From positions 49,944-113,943 of the forward strand of contig JAUGWO010000018.1 in NCBI GenBank assembly GCA_049724395.1: DNA of 64,000 nt, given 5' to 3'. Under the pieces are notes generated by a model. It searched no databases. It saw nothing but the letters and a program-made list of their open reading frames with translations, and was not told the DNA's origin. Shown here in pieces: positions 1 to 11,300 of the stretch. Numbering within the stretch: position 1 is the first letter of the stretch; every line of letters begins with the position of its first letter. The position numbers and the translations under genes were made by a program. The stretch comes from Spongospora subterranea f. sp. subterranea (lineage: Eukaryota; Endomyxa: Phytomyxea; Phytomyxea; Plasmodiophorida).

Positions 1-22
1 AAGCCAAGTCAACTTATCTTAC

Positions 23-346
23 TTGTAATTGTTGCAACCGAGCCGTTAATGCATCTATTGATAATGAACTTTCTGGAACAAAATCTTGGTGGTCAGATTC
101 AGGTAATGCGAACCAAGGCTTAGCGTAAATTATCGGCTGTTCCGATGTAGGCGGTCTGAAAATTGGCGTTTGCTGTTCCATTGGTTTCAGATTATATTCG
201 AACGCTGGAGCTTCGAATATGGGAAATGCACAACTGGACATGCGCGTGCCCTTTTCTGATGTGGTAATGACACCCAATGGGCCTATGCAACGCCAGCCAC
301 AATGCGTCGAGAGGATGAAAATGTCTTGAAATTGAACCAAGAACCC
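23..346 (-). CDS. Internal exon of an unrecognised protein, running off the left edge
   Basis: An open frame on the minus strand begins after a pyrimidine-rich acceptor ending CAG near 347 and ends at a strong donor (CAA then GTAAGATAAG) at 23/22, so the gene should continue left of the window. The translation includes hydrophobic FLVQFQDIFILS, then PIFRPPTSEQPIIYAKPWF and an amphipathic end SIDALTARLQQLQ. I recognise no family. The upstream exon was not found. The donor match and protein-like composition are the only support. Confidence 0.35.
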
Positions 347-379
347 TGTTGAAAATAAAGTACACTTTGACGATCACAG

Positions 380-820
380 AGTCCTGAACCAAAGTCTGAA
401 ACGACGAATCCCGTTGTTTGGTCGGTTGATGCAGGAGCAACCTAAGGGTGCACTAATAGTTGGGGTGCCAGATATCTGTGGCGAGCGAAAGTTGAGATCT
501 TGTGATCAGCGGATTACAGGGTCGGGCTGGCGACGTCCCCGGACAGTGTAGTGATGAGTCTACAGTTCCTGGCGTTAGTGTGCGGTTGTCGGCACGGTCC
601 GTCCCTTTATCCTGTGAGAATGACCAGCAGTTAATAACAATACCACTTACGATACAGCAGCATTGGGATTGGGGGTTGAATCAGGCAGACTGTGGTAAGT
701 TGTGGTCTAGTGGAGTCCGACAGACACAGTCATGTACAGTTGCGATCACTGACACCGACAATTGCAAACCCTACAGTAGTCCGATTATATTTGCGTTGTA
801 CACCTTTGTGTATATATGAA
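380..820. other. No supported gene
   Basis: A 105-codon plus-strand open frame lies at 502-819, but its composition is not protein-like and no splice structure or family motif supports it. I see no repeat or RNA gene here. Confidence 0.3.
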
Positions 821-821
821 A

Positions 822-2517
822 TCAAAGTTCAGTCAATACTGATTGGAGTCTGATTGGTGTGATAGTCCTGTGCGAGTGATATCTCCTCACAGCGTATTCA
901 ACTTGATGGTTGTTGACCCCATTCTTCTCCCGATAAGCATCCATACCGAAAAGAAATCTGGCGAATCGTCTCATTGCTGCAGCTGACGCCACGTTCAGCC
1001 CCATCGGAATTACCCTCTCCAAGTCCTTGAACCAATGATTTCGCGTGATTTTTCCGCTGCGCCCCAAAACATTTCATCAATCCAGTTGAACTCTGGGTAT
1101 AGGTTGGGGTAAACAATGATGATGCCTCCTGCGCTTGACACGGTCTCTTCTAACCATTCTTGTTGCGACGAGAAATCGGGTTGGCTCGAAGGCAGTAAAA
1201 CGCGCATCGTTCAGGCTCATCCCAGAAGTGGGTCAAAGGCATCTATCGGTAAGAATTTGGCGAATTTCTTTTTAGACAATGGCCATTAATTGCATGACCA
1301 GACTCAACACTAACTTTGTGCTCCACAATATCCCTTGTTGGTCCAATATCCATCTGCGTTTTTACCTGGCTTTATTCAATTTGAGAGTTGCAATGGTTGA
1401 GCCAACTGATTCGAAAGCTGTGATTTCTCGGAATACTTTAGCGATTTCGATTGTCAGCAAAACTTCCATATGCCCATGGCACTGGCACAAAACCTGGGAC
1501 ACCATAATGGATCTGCCAGATCCGTTTGGCCTCAAAACCTGCCTATCGCCTTCTAAACAAATCGTCTTCGTACTATTATTTGACTCGAAACAAGTCTCGT
1601 CATGAGTTAATGAAACCAGCGAACTTTCGTTTGGAGTGCGCGAGTAAAGCTTCGCAAATAACTCTAGAAACCTGATAAAAGGCTAAAGGGTGAAAACAAA
1701 AGGTTGGAAATGTCGTACCGTTTCCGATACTCAACAACATCTGGGCGCTCATGCCCATCGGTATACGTGCCCTTTTTATATTCAATGTTTCGATATCCAA
1801 GCCGATGAAGCTATTTTCGTGCAGTCACTTTTGTTATAATGGTGGAATTTGTAAAGCCGAGGCAGTCGATCTTGCGCAGGCTTTCAGCTATTTTCCACGA
1901 CGATAATATCGTCTGTTCGGCTTGGATTTCGAGACACTGAGTATAAGAAGGGCACGTGTATCGATGGACATGAGCGCCCAGATGCTGTTGAGTATTGGAA
2001 ACGGTACGACATTTCAAACCTTTTGTTTGTACCCTTTGGCCCAATATTGCTGCTTTTATCAGGTTTCTAGAATTATTTGCGAAGCTTTACTCGCGCATTC
2101 CAAACGAAAGTTCGCTGGTTTTATTAACTCATGTCGATGTATTGATGTAGAGTCTGTTTATGACTTTATCTGAACTCGATTTTTGATTCAAATGATAGTA
2201 AGAAGACGATGTGGTTAGAAGGCGATCGCATTTCGAAAAAGAGAGACCATCGATCGAGTTTTTACGTGTTTGCCTTGGCAAGAAGCCTTGATTGTCTTAA
2301 ATTGAAGAAAGTGCAATGCCCATTGACGAAGTCTCCGGCTGCGGTAATCAAAGCCTTTTCCTGCACCGAAGAGCACCTTGCTGATTTCCAAAGACGTTTT
2401 GATCCTTAAACTGGGATTCAGTTTAATCGCTTCTAAATACCTCAGTATGCACATATATTGCACATTCTCAAACTTGTTGACATTGCGGTTTTCAGCAGTT
2501 TGACAATATCTCAGCAA
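822..2517 (-). pseudogene. Broken DDE-superfamily transposase (type common in fungi and oomycetes)
   Basis: Family landmarks appear in order on the minus strand but in different frames. Near 2500-2230 there is an N-terminal helix-turn-helix region (RSRRLRQWALHFLQFKTIKA, then GKHVKTRS). Near 1770-1720 the coding sequence carries the DGHERPDVVEYRKRYD block. Near 1550-1490 come PNGSGRSIMVSQ and CHGHMEV. Near 1200-1060 comes the C-terminal block RVLLPSSQPDF, then YPEFNWIDEMFWGAA. Near 1000-900 is the tail AAAMRRFARFLFGMDAYREKNG. At least four frame changes separate the blocks, and an inverted duplicate of the central block is inserted at 1918-2131. It is a plain cut-and-paste transposon relic. 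The exact superfamily (Tc1/pogo-like or another DDE lineage) is not settled. Confidence 0.7.
1603..2131. repeat. Inverted duplication, about 200-bp arms inside the DDE transposase
   Basis: Positions 1603-1803 and 1918-2131 are reverse complements at roughly 90% identity, with one small indel and a spacer near 115 bp. Both arms derive from the transposase coding block around DGHERPDVVEYRKRYD: the left arm is in the gene's own orientation and the right arm is flipped. The divergence between arms argues against a recent cloning or amplification artefact. Confidence 0.8.
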
Positions 2518-2842
2518 AATTCATCGGTAGCGCTTTCGAACTCTTCGATGGTTGTGCAAAACCGTCATCATCAACTTCTCCTGGACAAATAATACAACCC
2601 CATCACCCTTAATGTCTGCTGTTTGATTTTGACCTGAACCAAATCAATGTGTGATCTTTTTACTTCGAATCATGGATTGTTCTCTTTGTTCGCGCCCTGG
2701 GTTGGACATGAACTGGCATAAAGCCATTTACAATAAGACACAGTTTTCATCTCTTTGTCGCTATCGTTTGATGGAAACATGTTATCAGATAGGTATAGAC
2801 CAGGCTGATGAGGCGTATCACCAGGCTTGCAATGTCATATAT

Positions 2843-3186
2843 GCCAAAATCTCTTGGTTTTCTTTCTCACGCGCATTTCGACGACCAAATCTCTATCGAG
2901 TATGCATCTTATACCGAAACTACAGAATGCCGACGGTCGTCGAAATGCACGTGAAAAAGAGAACCAAGAGATTTTGGCAGCTACTGCTCAATCGCATCGA
3001 ATGTACCGACATTGTGATTACTCTCCGTGCGAAGTGCTGGAAATAGACATGCTTTAACTTTGCCCCAAGAACTTCGCAGGAAAAATGATCAAGATTATAA
3101 AGTGATTTCTGCTTACTCTGCTTCAGTCTTTGTTGGTCGGCATTCTGTAGTTTCGTCATAACATGCATACTCGACAGAGATTTGGT
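2843..3186. repeat. Nested fold-back repeats
   Basis: Two overlapping inverted repeats share sequence. Arm 2843-2884 pairs with 2937-2979. The adjacent segment 2883-2934 pairs with 3135-3186. One strand could therefore fold into two alternative hairpins. No protein family is recognised in the short open frames here. Confidence 0.7.
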
Positions 3187-3284
3187 CGAAGCATCAATCG
3201 TATCGACTACTGTTTAATATTTCCCATCAATAGGATCAGCGCCAACTCATTATCATTGATTGTGATGAAGTCTGAAGCCTCGGA

Positions 3285-3575
3285 CAACATTATTCGATGC
3301 CCCTTGAAACCTTTGCAGCATATTCAGAAACAGTAAGTGACCCTTGCGTAATGCTGAAGGTTTCCTGGATAGCATTTGATGCCCCTAGTGTTGAAATATT
3401 ACCAAAACGCGACTCTAATATATTCCAACCTTCTTGTGTACTTTTGAATTTCTCTACAATGGGATAAATGTCTTCTTTCATGCTTATCAGCACAACATCA
3501 TGTAACTTCTCATCCAGAAATGCATCGATATTTGGAGTCCCATTGATTGCCCCACTAGCTCCTATAGCCTTTGAG
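3285..3575 (-). mobile_element. Copia-type gag fossil (UBN2-like)
   Basis: The minus strand reads KEDIYPIVEKFKSTQEGWN, then LESRFGN and LTVSEYAAKV. This matches the order seen in Ty1/Copia gag proteins (a capsid-like helical block with a W and a ..EYA.K segment). It is an isolated fragment with no pol genes or LTRs recognised beside it. It looks old and broken, and the right side abuts the mariner insertion. Confidence 0.55.
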
Positions 3576-3608
3576 ACCCAGTAAACACTTGCGACTCCAT
3601 ATCAAATA

Positions 3609-5637
3609 CTCCCTCTGTCCGGAAATGATTGATAGATTTACGTTTTTTATTTTTCCGGAAATGATTAATAGATTCGTTTACACACCAAGTCGTGAGGAAT
3701 ATTGCCTGATAACCTGGTTTGCCGTCAAGATTCAATCAACGTGGCGGCAGCCTTAAACCGACAGCTTCTCTATGGTTGAATCCCTGGTCCTATTGGAGCT
3801 TATAATTTTTTTCTATTCCCTCAATATTCCCTCAACACAGGTTGAGCTCTTCTCTCGCCAAGTTGATTAAATCTTGACAACAAACCAGATTATCAGGCAA
3901 TTTTCCTATGGCTTGCAATTTTGCCTTGCTCATGTGGGGCCAGTTTGTAGTTGTTACTCCCCTTAACAAGCATGCAAGACTCCATTGCCTGTTTGCAGAG
4001 GCAGGAATATGTAGTTGAGAGAGTCGCTCGACATGGCATGATATGCATTTTCTACTGCCTCGATGAGCTCGTCAATATTCTTCGGCGCCTCTTGATGCTG
4101 CAAAGATTGTATAGCTCGAAAAAATCCCAGGTCCAGCACTGTTGAAATCGGCGGCTGTTAGTGGGTTGACAGCGCAGTGAGCTGTTCCATCCGTCATCTG
4201 TCCCTGCTTTTACAACTGCTTCGTCATCACATTTAGCATGTGGACGAGCATTGTCCTGTTGAATGATGATTCTCGTACTTTTGCTTAGAATTAGGCCATT
4301 TCGATTTTATGGCAGGAATTACTTTGTCTGTCAGAATTTCTACATACGCGTCTAGGGTAACTTCATAAGGTTTGGTAATCATCGTCCCCGTGTCCCGATT
4401 CTCTGGATTTCCGCTTGGCTAACTCTTGACGAACAAATGGCCATATGCCTAATTTGCCATTGAACATCGTCTTTCGGTGAGGATCATATCGAGGTCTGGC
4501 GACCGCCGCCAAGAACATGACTCCTTACGATAAATCGTTTGCTTTTTACCGTCCTATATGGAACGTCTTCTTCCGGAAGCAGGTCAGTATTTGCTCTTGG
4601 CTTTGGTAAAATAAAACCACTTTTCATCCACATGAACAGTGTCACACTTAGCGTGAAAGGTGTTGGAATTTTCGTCAATCATTGATAATGCAAATCGCAG
4701 CCTTTCTCGACGATTATCCTCTGTCAACGTCGGCTTGAGGGTACTGGTGACTCGTTTCAATGTCCCTTCTTGCATAACATCGAATAACGTGCTTTGTTGG
4801 GATATGAGTTGCTGCAGACAGACTCCTAAGCGTTCCTCTCTGCCTTACAGGTGCCAAAGCTATTTTTTCTCGTATATCCTCTCTGTCGCGCTTCTTACGA
4901 CCCGAACGTCCCTTGATTCTTGATTCGACATTGGCAAGATTGCCCGATTCGAAGCATGTTTGCGCTTGTTTCCATATCCTGGCAACCACCTGCGTAGATA
5001 GTCCAAAGTTTGCTGCGGTGGTTTTAATCGCGCCGTGTTGAAGTTTGCCCGCGAAACAATTCTGAAGTAGCGCCTGTAGCACCGCATTTCTGGTCTCGCT
5101 TGACGAGTTGGGAGCTCTTTTTGTCGCGTTTGGTTGCGATGTCAATCAACATCTAAACTGTAATTTCAATAATGATCATGAGATACATTTACGTAACGAT
5201 AGTCATTCGTAACGATAAGATTGTGACACGACTGGACTACACCATAGGAAAGAGCGCTTTGGCCTATCATGAAGACAACAGAAAAACTCAAGGCTTTTAT
5301 TCACTTGGATTGCTAATAACTTTGCTTATATTGCTCCGTTTCCTTTCTACCTTGCTGCGTTAGAAAGGATTTACCACCTGGCATCCGATGGCGCAACTGG
5401 CCTATTGAAATCTCTGGAAATGACCTTCTGGCGGGTGATTTCGAGATAATAAACAAAATCCTACTTTTCGATCGTGTGATACACCTTCGTCATTAAAAAT
5501 GAATGTCCAAGATTATCACAGTGAATAGTTCTACATGTTAATAAACACATTTCACATTTACTTAGTAATGGTTTTCATTTTCGGCCTTAATCTTTTCGTA
5601 TGTCGCAAATCTATCAATCATTTCCGGACAGAGGGAG
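3609..5637. mobile_element. Plant/oomycete-type mariner element with intact ends
   Basis: The element is 2,029 bp with terminal inverted repeats of about 34 bp that begin CTCCCTCTGTCCGGAAATGA at both ends and differ at one position. It is flanked by TA on both sides (3607-3608 and 5638-5639), the mariner target-site duplication. Ends of the CTCCCTC-GTCC type are characteristic of the DD39D Osmar/Soymar-like mariners of plants, also found in some oomycetes and fungi. A second partial TIR-like copy lies just inside the left end (about 3650-3675). The transposase lies inside on the minus strand and is broken, so the element could move only if helped in trans. Confidence 0.88.
3945..5145 (-). pseudogene. 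DD39D mariner transposase, frameshifted
   Basis: The minus strand begins with an N-terminal helix-turn-helix region (AANFGLSTQVVARIWKQAQ, then GRSGRKKRD). Next is TLTEDNRRERLRFALSMID and the first catalytic block DTVHVDEKWFY. Then come LLPEEDVPYRTVKSKRFI, the second catalytic block with QQDNARPH, and the third block with a D..VLDLGFF pattern, followed by QSLQHQEAP and ELIEAVENAY. These are the landmarks of plant-like DD39D mariners. Frame changes lie near 4770, 4580, 4420 and within the last third, so no full-length enzyme is encoded. The exact start codon is uncertain. Confidence 0.8.
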
Positions 5638-5639
5638 TA

Positions 5640-6040
5640 ATTGTCATTGGTTAATGTTGGCACAATAGTTTGTAGCTTCCCAACTCGTTCTGCATCATTA
5701 GACGACATTCGACTGTTGATCTATGTAGTACAACTGTAGTACAGCCCTCTGTACTCTCGGTCCAGTAACGACAACTTTATGTCCCTCTGAATAAATCATT
5801 CTGATTCGAAGCTCTCAAGAACTCTTGTAAACCTTTGTTTACACATCTTCACCTATACCGCTGGCTTTACTTTCGAAACCAATCCGCTATAAAACTACTC
5901 CGTAGTTGACACGACAGATCCGGAACAACACTCTTGAACGCCTTTCTGACTCGTTTCTGTTTGTTGTTGGAATTGGGAAGATCTCCCATCACTCACTTTT
6001 CCAAATGCGTATCTGCACCAGGTGTTCATTACAAAACACT
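5640..6040. other. No supported gene
   Basis: A 60-codon minus-strand frame (5895-6077) is Cys-rich but unsupported. No repeat or RNA gene was recognised. Confidence 0.3.
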
Positions 6041-6045
6041 TGAAG

Positions 6046-6389
6046 CTACAGTTCATTGATTTGGCAAAGCCAGTCATCTGGCTCAGAACTTACAAAATTG
6101 TCATCATCCTCCGACGCTAAGCTCTCGGAGCAGGAGATATTATCGTCGAGAGAAGAGGCAAAAAACAAATCACACTCTTCAATGCTGACCGTACTGTTTT
6201 GCGATGGTTGCTGCCAGGTCGAAAAGATGTTTTCGACGCGTGTAAAAGGGAGATACACAGTCTGGGGTAACGAGTAAATAATGACTCTCCACTCTGCCAC
6301 TGTATACACCAGACACTGTGCGGCGCGACCCCTGAGGATTTATTATCTGTCACGAACCACCCTGGTTGATTTGCCGGCCATTTGCTCAT
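6046..6389 (-). CDS. Possible small acidic protein, divergent from ISD11
   Basis: An open minus-strand segment ends at 6046 and carries a Ser- and Asp-rich acidic stretch (SLDDNISCSESLASEDDDN, then SEPDDWLCQ). An ATG at 6389 followed by a GT-AG interval of about 38 bp would connect to it. The start would share the tetranucleotide CATG with the ISD11 start on the other strand, leaving no room for a promoter. The intron would also be shorter than the others in the window. No family is recognised, so this is a weak call. Confidence 0.25.
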
Positions 6390-6681
6390 GACGCCACCTC
6401 CTGCGCCATCTCGTTCGGCAGTTCTATGTCTCTATCGCCAGCTGATGCGGGCTGGAAACACATTTCACGACTATAATTTTCGATCGTATTCTGTTCGTCG
6501 TACAAGGGAGCGGTTCATCGCTTCCCGGGAGGCGTCCGCTGAAGAATCTCTCACCTTATATATATCGGGTCTAAAAGAGCTACAAGTCCTGAAAAGGCAG
6601 GCTGCTCTCAACAATATGTACGCTATTGGGAAAAATTTTGCAGATTTACCTGCTTCTAGCAAAAAGCCCTCATCTATCTGA
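6388..6681 (+). CDS. LYRM4: ISD11 / LYRM4, LYR-motif protein
   Basis: A single-exon gene of 97 codons. ISD11 is the mitochondrial accessory subunit that stabilises the cysteine desulfurase NFS1 and binds acyl carrier protein for iron-sulfur cluster assembly. The N-terminus has the LYR motif (AVLCLYRQLMRAG). It is followed by the family's YNFRSYSVRRTRERF block, equivalent to YNYRTYAVRRIRDAF in animals. A helix LKELQVLKRQAALNNMYA then aligns with the RDLGVIRRQ...LY region. Length is normal (about 90-100 residues). The ATG at 6388 is chosen because it sits directly before the LYR domain; an upstream in-frame TTG is not needed. The protein ends in a short SSKKPSS tail. Confidence 0.9.
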   Translation: MTPPPAPSRSAVLCLYRQLMRAGNTFHDYNFRSYSVRRTRERFIASREASAEESLTLYISGLKELQVLKRQAALNNMYAIGKNFADLPASSKKPSSI

Positions 6682-6689
6682 CAAAGTCT

Positions 6690-7086
6690 GTTCTACCGAT
6701 AATTCAAGAGTCATCCAAATATATTGCCAAGTTGTTAACAATTACTTATATTCATTCGCTGAATAGTGAGTCGCTGGCTCTTAGCTGTGTTGACAACTAG
6801 CCGACCGCTGGAGTTGCTAGGCGACTGATTCCTCATAGCGCTTGAATTTCTTTTTATTATGATTGCCGCGTAGGGTCTTTCAACGGTTTTGCGTTTATTT
6901 TTTTCTTATGCGTCCTTTTGATGGTTTGCTCACGTCACGTATTCGAATTGCTTTTCACATGGGGCTTTTTCACATGGGGCATACATCCCCCTTCACGAGC
7001 GGGATTGGCGCGTTTGCCCAAGGGCCAAACCTTACAAAAATAAAAGGGTTAGTGACGTCGTTGTTGTTATTGGGCCAGGTGATTAC
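6690..7086. other. Intergenic, no supported gene
   Basis: No coding support. A short direct repeat (cacatggggc twice near 6956-6980) is present. If the Reeler gene is spliced at its last possible donor, a further exon could lie here, but I could not find one. Confidence 0.3.
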
Positions 7087-8189
7087 TCACCCTCCATCGG
7101 TGCAAGTGACACCACGAAAGCTCACTTGAGCGACAGGTATGGCAGTTTTCATTGAGGCTTTGCCGCTGACCTTCGCAGAAGATTTTGTGGCTTTCTGCCC
7201 GACAGTACTTTTGGTCAGTTTAGCCATTCCAGAGTTTGCAGTGCTGAGTGCGGTCGTCGGTTTGTTGACTTCCTTGGGGCTAACTGCAATCTTGAGCCGC
7301 AATGTGTGGTTTTCAATGACAGAGCTCGGTGCAGTCGAAATAGATTCGGTACCGACAAATACGCTTGAGTTGCGAGGCTGACCAGCGGTGCTTGAGTTGC
7401 CAGCAATGCTTGAGTTGTGAGGATGACCAGCGGAGCTTGAGCTGCCAGCAATGCTTGAGTTGTGACGACCGGTGCTTGATTTCCCAGTTTGTGCGGTGCT
7501 TGCGTTGAGATGTTTACTGGCAGAGCTTCGCTTAACGCTAACGCTTGAACCATGTCGGCTTGGTTGCGTAGTGGCGATACGTGGTGCCTGCCAGATCAGG
7601 CTGCTGTACGTCAGGTTCTCAATGGCAGTAGTATGGACAGCCCTAATACTCAATAAGAGGATAGACCAACAAATACCTTCAGTTGCCTTACCCAACACCT
7701 CCTGCACCGCAAGCTGGCCAAATGGTCATTAACTCTCCAGTTTGGATGAATTTGCCGACCTTTTGGAACCCCATTTCAGCTCTTGTTATAGAGCGAATTT
7801 AATGTTCCTAATACCTTATTTCTGGGAGCTGATTCGCCCCAGATAATCAGGCCTTCAAGCGTAGTATTATCTGTTGATCTTGCGACGACTCGGTATCTGC
7901 ATCCAGCTACAATTTCCTTCACCTCTTTCCCGGAAATTGGCGCATGAAGCGATATTTGAGCAAGGTTCTTTCTAGAGAGAATATCCTTAGAGTTGTGAAG
8001 ACCAGCGATGATCAACGACTCGACTGGTTGCGTGATATTTGTGCTCTTCAAGACGTCACCCAGAGAGGTCGGCAGCCCATCACCAGGATTACAGAAGTAT
8101 GAGGGTAAGATGGTTCCGTTGGAAAAAGCCAAAGCCGGTGCGGCAAATACTGCACAGACGATTACAATGATCTCAGCACCTTTCATCAT
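7087..8189 (-). CDS. Secreted Reeler-domain protein with Ser/Thr-rich tail
   Basis: Three exons are read on the minus strand: 8189-7815, 7759-7692 and 7642-7087, with introns of 55 and 49 bp that keep the frame (332 residues). Residues 1-21 are a clear signal peptide (AEIIVIVCAVFAAPALA). The next ~145 residues fit a Reeler domain. They include SYFCNPGDGLPTS at the start, LEGLIIWGESAPRNKVGKF (the F.GF...A....VG.F core), LMTIWPACG, then AVHTTAIENLTYSSLIWQAP, which is the conserved H-[ST]..-K..[LF]...W.AP end. The rest is a Ser/Thr/Asn-rich stalk with imperfect NSSIAG(N/S)S repeats and N-glycosylation sites. The final codons GGA GGG TGA overlap a good donor (GGGTGAGT), so another exon is possible. 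An extracellular or cell-surface role is likely; the ligand is unknown. Confidence 0.72.
7370..7490. repeat. Degenerate tandem repeat encoding NSSIAG-type units
   Basis: Imperfect copies of a unit containing cttgagttg and ccagcaatg, within the Reeler protein's Ser/Thr-rich tail. The units keep the reading frame and encode N-glycosylation-prone Asn-Ser-Ser stretches. Confidence 0.55.
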
Positions 8190-8360
8190 GAGGTATGAAA
8201 TACAAAATCACTCTGGCCGAGACGTAATCACAGTGGGTTAATGTTATTAAACAATGTTAATCTGGAATATCGGTTGTTCGAGACATGTTCCGGAATGTTC
8301 GAGGTCAACTTCGAAGCCAATCACCACTTACTGCAATAGGTTGTGTTAACAATGAATAGT

Positions 8361-11300
8361 TTATATATGCAATGAGGCTTGCTGGAGAGCAAACATGCTA
8401 AAAATTTCTTCCAAGGACGTCTGAGATATCGAGTAATATTCAATGCCTTCAACAGATTCCATTACTGAGAAAAGATCCGACAACAGTAGCGACGGGTCGA
8501 TAATCTGTGGCGAAATTAAGTCAAACATGTGTACAAACAGTATCAAAATAGGCGTACTTCGAATCCTATATGTAGTCCATGCTTGCCTTTGAGAGTAACC
8601 GTTGGCCATGCCTGGAAGAGGACCTTCATGATTTTATCGCACACCAGCTCTTGGCTCCACCATGTTAGGAATTCCTAAAATGCATTGACAACAATGAATG
8701 GTTGAATTGTTCGTTATTTTACCTTCGCCGGAATAAGCTGTCCTGTCTTTAACCTCGGCCCGAATAACGAGGATAAGACCTTATCCTCGATTTGCGCATC
8801 ACCCAAACGAAGGCACAGGGAGCCCAGATTGCTTGCAGTCAATGATTCAAAATCGTTCAGGTTGCACGTCATTAATAATGTTTGAACATCCATCGCTTTG
8901 CTCCGAACTTCAATGGTATATCCACCGCCGAACCTGAGCACAAGCGCTCAGCTGATCTCAGTAGTAAAAACTAGTACAATTAGAAAATACTTCGTCTTTA
9001 GATGCTGAATTGACCCTAAACATTTCAGACGACCGTCGATGAGTATTGCAACCCGTGAGCAAAGAGCCTCACATTCTTCCATTGAATGCTATCGTCATTT
9101 CACGATTAGGTCATACTATGCGCTACTTCCGTAAATACCGTTGTTAAGACAAGGGCGGCTTTTGTCGATTGAACTGTATCTAAAATCGAACTCCAAAGAA
9201 ATCTTTTAGCATGAGGACTCCATTCCAGTCGAGGGCTCATCTAAACGAAAATTAGCCAACAGCTTCAAATAATTGAGATATTGACAGATAGGTTCACTTT
9301 TCATCTACACGTTCAATTATGCAATCGTACCGAGAAAAATGACAGGGGGTTGCCCAATCATGGCAATTGCTGCGGATAATTTCCTTTTGTTGCCACCGGA
9401 AAGATATTGAGTTGGGACATCTTTATAAAGATGAAGTTGCATGGCTGCGATGGAATCCGCCACACATGTAGGCCGCACTCCCCGGATCCTGCAATACATC
9501 CTATATCGCGAAATTGAGCTACAAATTGTGCACGCAAAACAGAATTACTTCAAATGTTCTTCCACAGTAAGCACATCAAACAGCGCATCGAACTGGGGAC
9601 AATACCCTGCATGTTTCCTGTAGCATAATCAGATGTCGATTGCTTACCTGAAGCACAGCGAATATCGCACCTTGCAGAATAAACATCCAATTGAATATCA
9701 TTTCCTGCAATGCGAGCAGTTCCTTTTGTCGGTATTTGAAATCCAGTTACACATTTGAGAGTGGTGGTTTTTCCAGCTCCATTGACTCCCAAATACCCAA
9801 AGCATTCTCCTCTCGATACGCCCAGCCAAAGTTCATGAAGCGCCACCTTCCCTGTTTGGTAGACTTTGGACATTCCTAAGATTTCTAACGGATACGCTTC
9901 GGGATCAGTGTTTTGTTGCATCCGCAACCGCTCCACAACAACGTCCTGATTGGCGAATAACATTATAAAAGCAAAGACGATAAGCGCTTCTTACCTGATC
10001 TTCAATGAAGTTCGACGTGCTTCGGGTGCGAAAAATACCCTCTTTCACTGAGTTCAATGATGCAGAGATTGATGATCTCAATGAAAAGCACCCTAAACAA
10101 ATCAGGGAACGAACAGATTTAAAGTTACAGTTTCATACATTTTGTGTTTTCATGTGAAGCCGTTTGGTGGCTTTCGTTCCAAAAGAGTCCAATGAACGAC
10201 AGAAGAAACGTAAGAACTGAATAATTCGTAAATATCAACACCTGTACGATTTGCGCATATACCGAGATAGACAAAATTAAGACTTAACAGTTGGAAGGCG
10301 TTGCTCATCGTTCCAGCAGCATTGCACAATTCCCAATCATACTTTTGAAAGCAAACTTGAAGAGTCTAAACGACAGATTCAATAGGCATTACTGCACAAA
10401 AAATGAAAAAAACTGTACATTGAGCTGAATTCGAAGCAGGCCATCCATTAAATTAAAGGCGGGGAATATAAGTAAACCATATCTCGAAAAGTTATATGCA
10501 TCGACTGTAGTGAAATCTTGCTGGCCTAGAGCAAACGTCTCAATTGTGTCCAACTGCACAACTGGAAAGACCCCAACCAGGAATCGTGATAGCGAATGAC
10601 TTCATAATATATGCAATAATTCCTAGAGAGCAAGTTCAGTCCTGATTCAATTTCAAGAATGATTGAGCGACAACCTAAGCCGGCTCCAGTCGCAATGTTG
10701 AACACCAATAACATTGACAGAGCTCGTGGAGCTGAATCGAACTTAAACGAGAGCCAATACGTGAAAGGTATCACAGCGAATGCATACGCGGCCATCAAAG
10801 CAACAGTGACGTAATATCCATCAAAATAAGAGCCTAATGGACCGGAATCTTGAAAGCCAGCGTTAGAATGACCAAAGCGAGTAGTAAATGGGCCTGCTTA
10901 CAATATGCGATAATAACACATGCAGATGCCACAGTGACTGAGAAGCAATTGTCATGAGTTTTGAAAATATGCGAACCATAGCACGTTTTTACCAAAAATT
11001 GTGGAAAGGTCCCATATTGTTGCACCTGCCCAGTAAGTAATTTTCCTCACACCACTCACGAGTTGCTGGAATTTTGTATTATGTAAAGACTCTGTTTCCA
11101 TTACTGCATGAGCGATAACAACTGTAAAACATTCATATCAGCAATTCATTTATTTTTGACAAAATTGTACCTGATGGACCGAACAAGAACGCTAATAGGA
11201 TGGATAAAGATTTGACAAATGCGTTAACAGCACCTGTGATCGTAGAAAGGATTCGGTTAGGGCAATATACCTGGAGAAATTGCATAAGTCAGCGAAATTA

